Shown here piece after piece: positions 8,447 to 15,129 of a stretch of DNA of 23,626 nucleotides. Position 1 is the stretch's first letter. Each line of letters starts with the position of its first letter. The stretch spans positions 1 to 23,626 of the forward strand of contig JBJMHP010000391.1 of NCBI GenBank assembly GCA_045807325.1. The letters are read 5' to 3'. The translations under genes were made by a program, and so were the position numbers. Source of the DNA: CALGFH01 sp045807325. Its GTDB lineage: Bacteria; Actinomycetota; CALGFH01. The notes beneath the pieces were generated by a model. That model was not told where the DNA came from, made no database searches, and saw only the letters and a program-made list of their open reading frames with translations.

Positions 8447-9424
8447 ATGGCCACGATCGCGGAGCGGCAGCCCACCTCCGAGCGGGCCCGCCTGGCCGAG
8501 CGTCGCCGGAGGCGGCGGCGCTCGGCCGTGCGGCGGCAGCTGGTCGCGCTCGCCTTCATGTCGCCATGGATCATCGGGTTCAGCGTCTTCTACGTGTACC
8601 CGATGGCCTCCAGCCTCTACTTCTCGTTCACCAAGTACGACATCCTGAGCCAGCCGGAATGGGTGGGGCTGGCCAACTACCGGTTCATGTTCACCAGCGA
8701 CCCGCTGTTCTGGGTGGCGATCAGGAACACCCTGTGGATCATGGTCATCCTGGTCCCGCTCCAGGTGCTGTTCGGCATCGCCACGGCGACCGTCCTGACC
8801 AGGGTCAAGCGCGGGCTGCCGTTCTACCGCACGGTCTTCTTCCTGCCCACCATGGTCCCGCTGGTGGCGGCCGCGCTCGGGTTCATCTATATCCTCAACC
8901 CGGCCGGGCCGGTCAACCGCATCCTGGGGCTGCTGCACCTGCCCGAGCCGCTGTGGTTCGTGGACCCGCGCTGGACCAAGCCGGGCCTGACCCTGATCGG
9001 CCTGTGGGGCATTGGCCAGGTGATGATCATCTTCCTGGCCTCGCTGCTGGACGTGCCCAGGCAGCTGTACGAGGCGGCCGAGCTGGAGGGGGCCCGGCCG
9101 TGGCAGACGTTCCGCCACGTGACCCTGCCGATGATCTCCCCGGTGATCTTCTTCTCGGTGCTCATCGGGATGATCCAGGGCTTCCAGTACTTCACCCAGG
9201 CGTTCGTGATCTCCAAGGCCGGCGACCAGGACCACGAGGTCGGGTTCCCCCAGGACTCGCTGCTGTTCTACACCAGCCGCCTGTACCAGCAGGGCTTCGA
9301 GGGCTTCCACATGGGCTATGCCGCCGCCCTGTCCTGGGTGATGTTCGTGGTCATCATGGCCTGCACCGTGGTCCTCATCCGCAGCTCACGCCGGTGGGTC
9401 CACTACCAGGGAGGGTTCCGATGA
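8447..9424 (+). CDS. Sugar ABC transporter permease, MalF/UgpA type
   Basis: Inner-membrane permease of a CUT1 importer, 325 aa. After a basic cytoplasmic N-terminus (about residues 1-28) there are about six membrane segments, starting with VALAFMSPWIIGFSVFYVYPMASSLYFSF. The ATPase-docking EAA loop is at about 209-228 (EAAELEGARPWQTFRHVTLP). It starts nine bases after the stop of the binding-protein gene. Its stop overlaps the start of the next permease gene as ATGA, showing coupled, stoichiometric synthesis. It pairs with the MalG-type protein; the ATPase is probably the one at 924-2114. Confidence 0.95.
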   Translation: MATIAERQPTSERARLAERRRRRRRSAVRRQLVALAFMSPWIIGFSVFYVYPMASSLYFSFTKYDILSQPEWVGLANYRFMFTSDPLFWVAIRNTLWIMVILVPLQVLFGIATATVLTRVKRGLPFYRTVFFLPTMVPLVAAALGFIYILNPAGPVNRILGLLHLPEPLWFVDPRWTKPGLTLIGLWGIGQVMIIFLASLLDVPRQLYEAAELEGARPWQTFRHVTLPMISPVIFFSVLIGMIQGFQYFTQAFVISKAGDQDHEVGFPQDSLLFYTSRLYQQGFEGFHMGYAAALSWVMFVVIMACTVVLIRSSRRWVHYQGGFR

Positions 9425-10311
9425 GCGCCACCACCGCCGCCGGGGCCGCGGGCCGGACCCGGCGCCCGGTCCCCCCGGAGATCCGCCGGCGCAAGCTGCT
9501 GCTGTCGGTGGCCAACCACTCGGTGGCGATCGCCCTGTCGATCGCGTTCCTGCTGCCGTTCGTGTTCATCCTGGCCACCTCGCTGATGACCAACCAGCAG
9601 GCCCTGTCCCCCAACATCTGGCCGCGCCCGTTCGTGTGGTCGAACTACAAGACGGTGTTCGAGGCCTTCCCGTTCGTCCGCTACACCCTGAACACCGTCA
9701 CCTACGCCGGGCTGGCCACCGTCGGGGTGCTGCTCTCCTGCGTCCCGGTGGCCTACGCCCTGTCGCGGCTGCAGTGGCGGGGCCGCCAGGCCGCCTTCCT
9801 GCTGGTCCTCTCCACCCTGATGCTCCCGCCCCAGGTGACGATCGTGCCGCTGTACGTCGTCTTTGTGCGGCTGGGCTGGATCGGGTCGCTCAAGCCGCTG
9901 ATCATCCCGCTGTTCTTCGGCGACGCGTTCACCATCTTCCTGCTGCGCCAGTTCTTCCTGACCATCCCCCAGGAGCTGTCGGACGCGGCCCGGGTCGACG
10001 GGGCCAGCGAGCTCCAGATCCTGCTGCGGGTGATCGTGCCCCTGGCCAAGCCGGCCCTGGCCGCGGTGGCCCTGTTCCAGTTCCTCTACTCCTGGAACGA
10101 CTTCTTCAGCCCGCTGCTGTACGCCGGCAACAACCCCGACGCCTGGACCCTGGCGGTGGCCCTGCAGCAGTTCACCACCCTGTCCCGCGGGGTCCTGTGG
10201 AACCTCCAGATGGCGGCGTCCCTGCTGTTCATGCTGCCCGTGATCATCATCTTCTTCTTCGCCCAGAAGGTCTTCGTCGAGGGGGTCACGCTCACCGGGG
10301 TCAAAGGTTGA
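9421..10311 (+). CDS. Sugar ABC transporter permease, MalG/UgpE type
   Basis: Second permease of the CUT1 importer, 296 aa. The ATG at 9421 overlaps the previous stop (ATGA) and has GGGAGG upstream; much longer upstream extensions of this frame are only GC-driven read-through. Six membrane segments are visible, beginning with HSVAIALSIAFLLPFVFILATSLM. The EAA loop at about 188-207 (DAARVDGASELQILLRVIVP) contacts the ATPase. The end, FVEGVTLTGVKG, is typical of MalG-type proteins. Its stop overlaps the TTG start of the oxidoreductase gene. Confidence 0.95.
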   Translation: MSATTAAGAAGRTRRPVPPEIRRRKLLLSVANHSVAIALSIAFLLPFVFILATSLMTNQQALSPNIWPRPFVWSNYKTVFEAFPFVRYTLNTVTYAGLATVGVLLSCVPVAYALSRLQWRGRQAAFLLVLSTLMLPPQVTIVPLYVVFVRLGWIGSLKPLIIPLFFGDAFTIFLLRQFFLTIPQELSDAARVDGASELQILLRVIVPLAKPALAAVALFQFLYSWNDFFSPLLYAGNNPDAWTLAVALQQFTTLSRGVLWNLQMAASLLFMLPVIIIFFFAQKVFVEGVTLTGVKG

Positions 10312-11276
10312 CCGACCGCGGCCGGGCCCGCCTGCGCGTCGCGCTGCTCGGGACCGGCTGGATCATGGACTTCCACGCCCGGGCGGTGCTGGAGCACCCG
10401 GGGGCCGAGCTGGCGGCGGCGGCCAACTGGCGGCGGCCGTCCCTTGACCGGCTGGCCGAGCGCCACGGCATCGCCCGCACCACCACCGACTGGCGGGCCC
10501 TGGCCGCCGACCCAGGGGTGGACGCGGCCGTCGTCGGCACCCCCAACGCCCTGCACGCCCCCCAGGCCATCGCCTTCCTGGACGCGGGCAAGCACGTGCT
10601 GGTGGAGAAGCCGATGGCCGCCAGCCTGGCCGAGGCCGACGCCATGGTCGCGGCCGCCCGCCGGAGCGGGGCGTTCCTGATGGTGGCCCACTGCTGGCGG
10701 TTCCACCCCGACGTGCGGGCCCTGCGGGCCCGGGTCGAGGCCGGCGAGCTGGGCGAGATCGTCAAGACCCGCAGCTACGGCGGGCACGCCGGCTGGGGGC
10801 CGTCCGGCTGGTTCACCGACCCCATCCTGGCCGGCGGCGGGGCCCTGGTCGACATGGGGGTGCACGCCATCGACACCGCCCGCTACCTGCTCGGCGACCC
10901 CGAGCCGGTGCGGGTCTGCGCCGCCGTCGGCACCCGCTACGGCGCCTATCCGGTCGAGGACGACGCCGTCCTGCTGCTGGGCTGGGCCAACGGGGTCACC
11001 TCGGTGGTCGAGTCGGGCTGGTGGCAGCCCCACCTGGGCGGCCTGGAGGCCGACACCGAGCTGTACGGCACCGGCGGCTACGCCCGGGTCTGGGACATGA
11101 CCGAGCCGCCGCCCGGCTACCAGCACTGCACCCAGCCCATGTACTCGGCCCAGCTGGCCGAGTTCGTCGACGCCATCGCCGCCGGCCGCCAGCCCCGCCC
11201 CGGCGGCGAGGACGGCCGGGTGGTGGTGGGGGTCGTGGAGCAGGCCTACGCCTCGGCCAGGGGCGCGGCCGGGTGA
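10308..11276 (+). CDS. Gfo/Idh/MocA-family oxidoreductase
   Basis: NAD(P)-dependent oxidoreductase of the glucose-fructose oxidoreductase/inositol dehydrogenase family, 322 aa. Seen: Rossmann motif LLGTGWIMDFHARAV (residues 13-27), catalytic lysine in VEKPMAASLAEAD (EKP 100-102), and GGGALVDMGVHAID (177-189) with the usual D182 and H186. The start is TTG, overlapping the MalG stop as TTGA. No ATG or GTG exists close enough to keep the Rossmann strand intact, so this rare start is favoured. The family oxidises hydroxyls of sugars and cyclitols, or reduces keto-sugars. With the DegT aminotransferase it forms an oxidation/transamination pair like NtdC/NtdA or the inosose amination enzymes; this pairing is inference. 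Confidence 0.9.
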   Translation: MTDRGRARLRVALLGTGWIMDFHARAVLEHPGAELAAAANWRRPSLDRLAERHGIARTTTDWRALAADPGVDAAVVGTPNALHAPQAIAFLDAGKHVLVEKPMAASLAEADAMVAAARRSGAFLMVAHCWRFHPDVRALRARVEAGELGEIVKTRSYGGHAGWGPSGWFTDPILAGGGALVDMGVHAIDTARYLLGDPEPVRVCAAVGTRYGAYPVEDDAVLLLGWANGVTSVVESGWWQPHLGGLEADTELYGTGGYARVWDMTEPPPGYQHCTQPMYSAQLAEFVDAIAAGRQPRPGGEDGRVVVGVVEQAYASARGAAG

Positions 11277-12259
11277 GGGCGGTCCTGGGCGTCGACGGCG
11301 GCGGGTCCAAGACCCACGCGCTGGTCGCCGACGAGCGCGGCGAGGTCCTCGGGTTCGCCTCCAGCGGCCGCTCCAACTGGGAGGACACCGGGCTGGAGGC
11401 CGCCGGGGCGGCCCTGGCCGAGGCCATCGGCGGCGCCCTGGCCGCCGCCCAGGTCCCCCCGGGCGCCCTGGCCGCCAGCGCGTTCGGGCTGGCCGGGCTG
11501 GACTGGGACCCGGACCGGCCCATGCTGGGCGCCCTGCTCGACCCGCTCGGGCTGGCCGGGCCCAGGCGGCTGGAGAACGACTCGTTCATCGCCCTGCGGG
11601 CCGGGGCCAGCCAGCCGTTCGGGGTGGTGGTGATCGCCGGGACCGGTCACGTGGCCGCCGGCCGCGACCCCGCCGGCCGGACCGTCCGCACCCTCGGCCT
11701 CGGCCCCATGTACGGCGACTTCGGCAGCGCCACCGACGTGGCCGAGGAGGCGGTCCGGGCCGTGGCCGACGCCTACACCGGCCGCGGCCCGGCCACCAGC
11801 CTGAGCCGGCTGCTGCCGCCGCTGGCCGGCTGCGCGTCGGCCGAGCAGCTGCTCCAGCTCCTCAGCCGCGGGCTGGTCCCGCTGCCGGAGGCGGCCCCGC
11901 TGGTGCTCCAGGAGGCCGAGGCCGGCGACCCGGCCTGCCGCCAGATCGTCCTCCACGCCGGCGCCTCGCTGGGCGAGTCGGCCGCCGTGGTGGCCCGCCG
12001 GCTCGGCCTGGGCGGGCAGCGCTTCGAGATGGTCATGGCCGGCGGCCTGTTCCGGAGCCGGAACCGGCTGCTGGAGGGGACCCTGGTCGACACCATGGCC
12101 CGGCAGGCGCCGCAGGCCGTGCCGGTCCACCTCACCTGCCAGCCGGTGGTCGGCGCCGCCCTGGACGCCCTGGACCTGGCCGGCCTGCCCACCGACCCGG
12201 GCGTGCGGGACCGACTGGTCGCCTCCTCCGAGGGCCTGGCCGTCGCCCCCGGTGCGTGA
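11273..12259 (+). CDS. BadF/BadG/BcrA/BcrD-family sugar kinase (N-acetylglucosamine kinase-like), copy 2
   Basis: Second ASKHA-type kinase in the locus, 328 aa. The GTG start at 11273 overlaps the oxidoreductase stop as GTGA and puts the phosphate-1 loop LGVDGGGSKTHALVAD at residues 5-20. The second loop is VVVIAGTGHVAAG, where many N-acetylglucosamine kinases have GTGS. It is followed by LGPMYGDFGSATDVAEEAVRAV, and a C-terminal VMAGGLFRSRNRLL adenosine loop. It shares family features with copy 1 but differs in the central loops, so the two probably phosphorylate different intermediates, for example the intact glycoside and the released sugar. It is the last gene of the ROK operon and is followed by a hairpin and the convergent riboflavin-type fusion gene. 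Confidence 0.87.
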   Translation: MRAVLGVDGGGSKTHALVADERGEVLGFASSGRSNWEDTGLEAAGAALAEAIGGALAAAQVPPGALAASAFGLAGLDWDPDRPMLGALLDPLGLAGPRRLENDSFIALRAGASQPFGVVVIAGTGHVAAGRDPAGRTVRTLGLGPMYGDFGSATDVAEEAVRAVADAYTGRGPATSLSRLLPPLAGCASAEQLLQLLSRGLVPLPEAAPLVLQEAEAGDPACRQIVLHAGASLGESAAVVARRLGLGGQRFEMVMAGGLFRSRNRLLEGTLVDTMARQAPQAVPVHLTCQPVVGAALDALDLAGLPTDPGVRDRLVASSEGLAVAPGA

Positions 12260-12263
12260 CCGT

Positions 12264-12284
12264 CCGGGCCGGTTCAGGGCCCGG
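12264..12284. terminator. Hairpin between convergent genes
   Basis: CCGGGCC (12264-12270) and GGCCCGG (12278-12284) form a perfect 7-bp stem with a 7-base loop. It sits between the stop of the second kinase and the last codons of the convergent GTP cyclohydrolase fusion, whose stop falls in the loop. It has no T-tract; as a GC-only hairpin it may work as a two-way terminator or mRNA end. Confidence 0.45.
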
Positions 12285-13617
12285 CCGGGGCGGCGTCCAG
12301 GTCGCCGGCGATGAGGAGATCAGGGCCGGCCTCGTGGACGGTGCGGTTGGCCAGCTGAAGGCCGTCGGCGACCAGGCTGGAGCCGAGGTCGCCGACGGCC
12401 TCGGTGCCCTTGCCGAGCAGCAGGGGGGCCACGGCCACGACCACCCGGTCGGCCAGGCGCTCCCGCAGCATCGAGGTGATGACCCGGGCCCCGCCCTCCA
12501 CCAGCAGCGAGCGGATCCCGAGGCGCCGCAGGACGGCCAGCCCCTCGGCCAGGTCGACCCCGTCCGGGGCGTCGCCCACGACCTCGACGGTGACGCCCCG
12601 CTCGCGCAGCTCGGCCCGCCGGTCGGGGCTGGACCGTTTGGTGGTCAGGACGACGGTGCCGGCGTCGGGGCCGAAGACGTTGGCCTCGGCCGGCAGGCGC
12701 AGGGTCGAGTCCAGCACCACCCGGATCGGGGACGCCCCCGGGACCATCCGCACCGTCAGCAGCGGGTCGTCGGCCAGGACGGTGCCGGCCCCGACCGCGA
12801 CCGCGTCGCAGGCCGCCCGCAGGGCGTGGGAGATGCGCCGCTCCCGGGGGCCGCTGATCCACCTGGCGTCGCCGCTGCCGGTGGCGATCCGGCCGTCAAG
12901 GGTCTGGGCGTACTTGAGGACCACGGAGGGCCGGTCCGGGCGGGGGCGGACGTCGCCGAGCAGGGTGGTGGCGTCCACCGCCTGGCCGTCGCCGTCGGGG
13001 CCGGCGGCGGTGGCCAGCGGCTCCCCGCCCGGCCGGCGGTGGCCGAGCTGCTGGCGCTTGGTCTCCACGTAGCCGAGGTTGCGCAGGTGCGGCGCCGTCT
13101 GGATGGGCACCAGCTCCTCGACCACGATGCCCTCGCGGGCCAGGGCGGCCGCCTTGTGGGGGTTGTTGCTGAGCAGCCGCACGCTGCGCACGCCCACCCC
13201 GGCCAGGAGCTGGGCGGCCTCCCGGTAGTCGCGGCCGTCCACCGGCAGGCCCAGCTCCCGGTTGGCCTCCACGGTGTCGTGCCCCTGGTCCTGGAGCATG
13301 TAGGCCCGGAGCTTGTCGACCAGCCCGATCCCCCGCCCCTCGTGGCCGGGGACGTACAGCAGCAGCCCCCGGCCCTCGGCGGCCAGCCGCCGCATGGCCA
13401 GCCGCAGCTGCGGCCCGCAGTCGCAGCGCAGCGACCCCAGGGCGTCGCCGGTCAGGCAGCCCGAGTGCAGGCGGGTCAGGACGCCGCGGCCGTCGCCGAT
13501 GTCCCCGCGGGCGAACAGGAGGTACAGGTCCCCCGAGGCCCACCGGTAGGCGCGAAGGTCGAACTCCCCGGCCCAGGTCGGCAACGAGAGGTGGGCGAGG
13601 GGCTGAGGCGCGACCAT
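12274..13617 (-). CDS. GTP cyclohydrolase II fused to RibD-type pyrimidine reductase
   Basis: 447 aa, two domains. Residues 1-195 are GTP cyclohydrolase II: zinc cysteines C54, C65 and C67 (CLTGDALGSLRCDCG), GHEGRGIGL, LRAYMLQDQGHDTVEAN with Y106 aligned to the catalytic tyrosine of E. coli RibA, and LLSNNPHKA. Residues 231-440 are a RibD C-terminal/dihydrofolate-reductase-like reductase (VVLKYAQTLDGRIATGSGDARWISG; LLVEGGARV). The expected chemistry is GTP to the diaminopyrimidine ribosyl phosphate, then NADPH reduction to the ribityl compound. There is no RibD deaminase domain and no RibB/RibE/RibH nearby. That order (reduction before deamination) is the fungal/archaeal one. AAGGAG lies five bases before the ATG. 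It is divergent from the dehydrogenase gene, with an inverted repeat between them. It is probably dedicated to the orphan pathway here, not housekeeping riboflavin synthesis. Confidence 0.93.
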   Translation of the reverse strand: MVAPQPLAHLSLPTWAGEFDLRAYRWASGDLYLLFARGDIGDGRGVLTRLHSGCLTGDALGSLRCDCGPQLRLAMRRLAAEGRGLLLYVPGHEGRGIGLVDKLRAYMLQDQGHDTVEANRELGLPVDGRDYREAAQLLAGVGVRSVRLLSNNPHKAAALAREGIVVEELVPIQTAPHLRNLGYVETKRQQLGHRRPGGEPLATAAGPDGDGQAVDATTLLGDVRPRPDRPSVVLKYAQTLDGRIATGSGDARWISGPRERRISHALRAACDAVAVGAGTVLADDPLLTVRMVPGASPIRVVLDSTLRLPAEANVFGPDAGTVVLTTKRSSPDRRAELRERGVTVEVVGDAPDGVDLAEGLAVLRRLGIRSLLVEGGARVITSMLRERLADRVVVAVAPLLLGKGTEAVGDLGSSLVADGLQLANRTVHEAGPDLLIAGDLDAAPAGP

Positions 13618-13645
13618 GGAGGCTCCTTGCGCTTGCTGTCAGTGA

Positions 13646-13660
13646 CCGGACGCTGTCCGG
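13646..13660. promoter_or_regulatory. Inverted repeat between divergent genes of the pterin-like cluster
   Basis: CCGGAC (13646-13651), GCT, GTCCGG (13655-13660) is a perfect 15-bp inverted repeat in the 127-bp gap between the GTP cyclohydrolase fusion (leftward) and the dehydrogenase gene (rightward). TAAGGT (13670-13675, rightward) and TAGCGT (leftward, same place) fit the TAnnnT pattern of actinobacterial -10 boxes, but no good -35 box is seen. It could be an operator governing both directions; its GC content makes chance possible. Confidence 0.4.
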
Positions 13661-13744
13661 GAACAACGCTAAGGTGGCACGCAACCCCGACCACCAAACC
13701 GACCAACGGCGGCCGGCCGCGGTCACGGCGAGGGAGAGGCCCTG

Positions 13745-14749
13745 GTGAAGGCGCGCGCGGTCCAGTTCGTGGCCCCCCGCGAGGTCGAGGTGCGGGAGGT
13801 CGAGCTCCCCGCCCCGGCCGAGGGCCAGCTGCTGGTGGCCACCGAGTGGTCGGGGATCTCGAGTGGGACCGAGCTGCTCGCCTACCGGGGCGAGGTCGAC
13901 CCCGACCTGCCCCTTGACGAGACCATTGGCGCCCTGGCCGGCACCTTCGCCTACCCGTTCCGCTACGGCTACAGCGCGGTCGGCCGGGTGGCCCACCCCG
14001 CCGGCCCGTTCCAGGAGGGCCAGCTGGTCTTCGCCTTCCACCCCCACCAGGACCGGTTCGTGATCGACGCCGCCGACGCGGTCGCGGTCGACGGGCTGGA
14101 GGGCCGGGTGGCCACCATGTACCCGATGGTCGAGACCGCCCTCCAGGTGAGCCTGGACGCCGCCCCCCGCCTGGGCGAGGTGGTCGTGGTCACGGGCCTG
14201 GGGGCGGTCGGCATCCTGGTCGCGGCCCTGCTCGGCCGGACCGGGGCGGCCGTGCTCGGCTCGGAGCCGGAGCCGGCCCGCCGGGCCGCCGCCGGCCGCT
14301 TCGGGGTCCGGGCGCTGGCCCCCGACGCCGTGGCCGCCGCGGTGGCCGCCCAGACCGGCGGCCGCGGCGCCGACCTGGTCGTCGAGGCCAGCGGCAACCC
14401 CAAGGCGCTGGCCTCGTCCCTGGGGCTGCTGGCCCACGAGGCGACCGCGCTGGTCTGCTCCTGGTACGGCACCAGGCCGGCCCCGCTGCCGCTGGGCGGG
14501 GCCTTCCACCGGCGGCGGCTGGCCATCCGCGGCACCCAGGTGTCCACCATCCCGGCCGCCCTCGGCGCCCGCTGGGACCGGGCCCGCCGGGCCGAGCTGG
14601 CCTGGCGGCTGCTGCGGGAGCTGCCGGTGGCCGTCCTGTGCACCCACGCCTTCCCGTTCGAGGCGGCCGCCGAGGCCTACGCCTCCACCGACCGGAAGCA
14701 GGACGGCCTGATCCACGCCGCCCTGGCCTACCCAGGAGGGACCGCATGA
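13745..14749 (+). CDS. MDR-family (zinc-binding-dehydrogenase-like) oxidoreductase without zinc ligands
   Basis: Medium-chain dehydrogenase/reductase, 334 aa. The GroES-like N-terminal half runs to about residue 120. The Rossmann motif VVVVTGLGAVGILVA is at about 147-160. Where classical alcohol dehydrogenases have the zinc cysteine (GICGTD), this protein has SGISSGTE (36-43), and no four-cysteine structural zinc lobe is present. The SGIS(T/S)GTE pattern is seen in BchC-like members. It therefore probably acts as a zinc-independent NAD(P)H-dependent reductase or dehydrogenase. The GTG start has GGGAGAGG upstream, and the stop overlaps the next start as ATGA, coupling it to the PTPS-like gene. 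In this cluster it may oxidise or reduce a side chain of a pterin or ribityl intermediate; that role is inference. Confidence 0.88.
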   Translation: MKARAVQFVAPREVEVREVELPAPAEGQLLVATEWSGISSGTELLAYRGEVDPDLPLDETIGALAGTFAYPFRYGYSAVGRVAHPAGPFQEGQLVFAFHPHQDRFVIDAADAVAVDGLEGRVATMYPMVETALQVSLDAAPRLGEVVVVTGLGAVGILVAALLGRTGAAVLGSEPEPARRAAAGRFGVRALAPDAVAAAVAAQTGGRGADLVVEASGNPKALASSLGLLAHEATALVCSWYGTRPAPLPLGGAFHRRRLAIRGTQVSTIPAALGARWDRARRAELAWRLLRELPVAVLCTHAFPFEAAAEAYASTDRKQDGLIHAALAYPGGTA

Positions 14750-15129
14750 ACGCCGGCTACGAGGTGGGCTCCAGCGTCACCGTCCGGGCCCTGCACCAGA
14801 TGCCCATGCCCGGGCCTGAGGGCGAGCTGCACGCCCACGACTACCGCTTCGACGTGGTGGTGGCCCGCGGCCAGCTGGACGAGCACGGCATGGTCTGCGA
14901 CCTGGACGTGCTGCGGGACGCGATGGCGGCCATGGCGGCCCGGATCCGGGACCGGGACCTGGAGGCGATCCGCCCGCCCGAGGCCGAGGCCGTGACGGTC
15001 GAGGTCCTGGCCCGCTGGGCCCACCGGCAGCTGGGCGACGCCCTCGGAGGGTCGGGGGCCGACACCCTGGCCGTGCGGGTGTTCGAGACCCCCTCGGACT
15101 TCGGCGGCTACGCCGGCCCGCTGCCCTGA
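14746..15129 (+). CDS. 6-pyruvoyl-tetrahydropterin synthase/QueD-like protein with altered catalytic residues
   Basis: A small T-fold protein, 127 aa, of the PTPS/6-carboxytetrahydropterin synthase family (COG0720). Seen: H17 in VRALHQM and H29/H31 in LHAHDYRF, matching the usual zinc-binding histidines; DLDVLRDAM after the second strand; and VRVFETPSDFGGY at the end, with the glutamate that normally anchors the pterin. The nucleophilic cysteine of QueD (CxxxHGH) is replaced by E25. The catalytic histidine of the LDHxxLN segment is missing (DRDLEAIRP). A glutamate there recalls the PTPS-III type, but loss of the histidine also suggests changed chemistry. From memory, the S. coelicolor homologue SCO6650 lacks PTPS activity while keeping a pterin pocket. 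It is coupled to the upstream dehydrogenase by ATGA and overlaps the convergent glycosyltransferase by 22 bases. Confidence 0.87.
   Translation: MNAGYEVGSSVTVRALHQMPMPGPEGELHAHDYRFDVVVARGQLDEHGMVCDLDVLRDAMAAMAARIRDRDLEAIRPPEAEAVTVEVLARWAHRQLGDALGGSGADTLAVRVFETPSDFGGYAGPLP

Noticed and set aside
6611..9310. An 899-codon open frame on the minus strand opposite the ROK operon
   Set aside because: No domain is recognisable, and it is antisense to the ROK, binding-protein and permease genes.
12274..13617. Housekeeping riboflavin operon
   Set aside because: No RibB, RibE, RibH or RibD deaminase genes and no FMN riboswitch-like leader are visible; neighbours are PTPS-like and glycosyltransferase genes.
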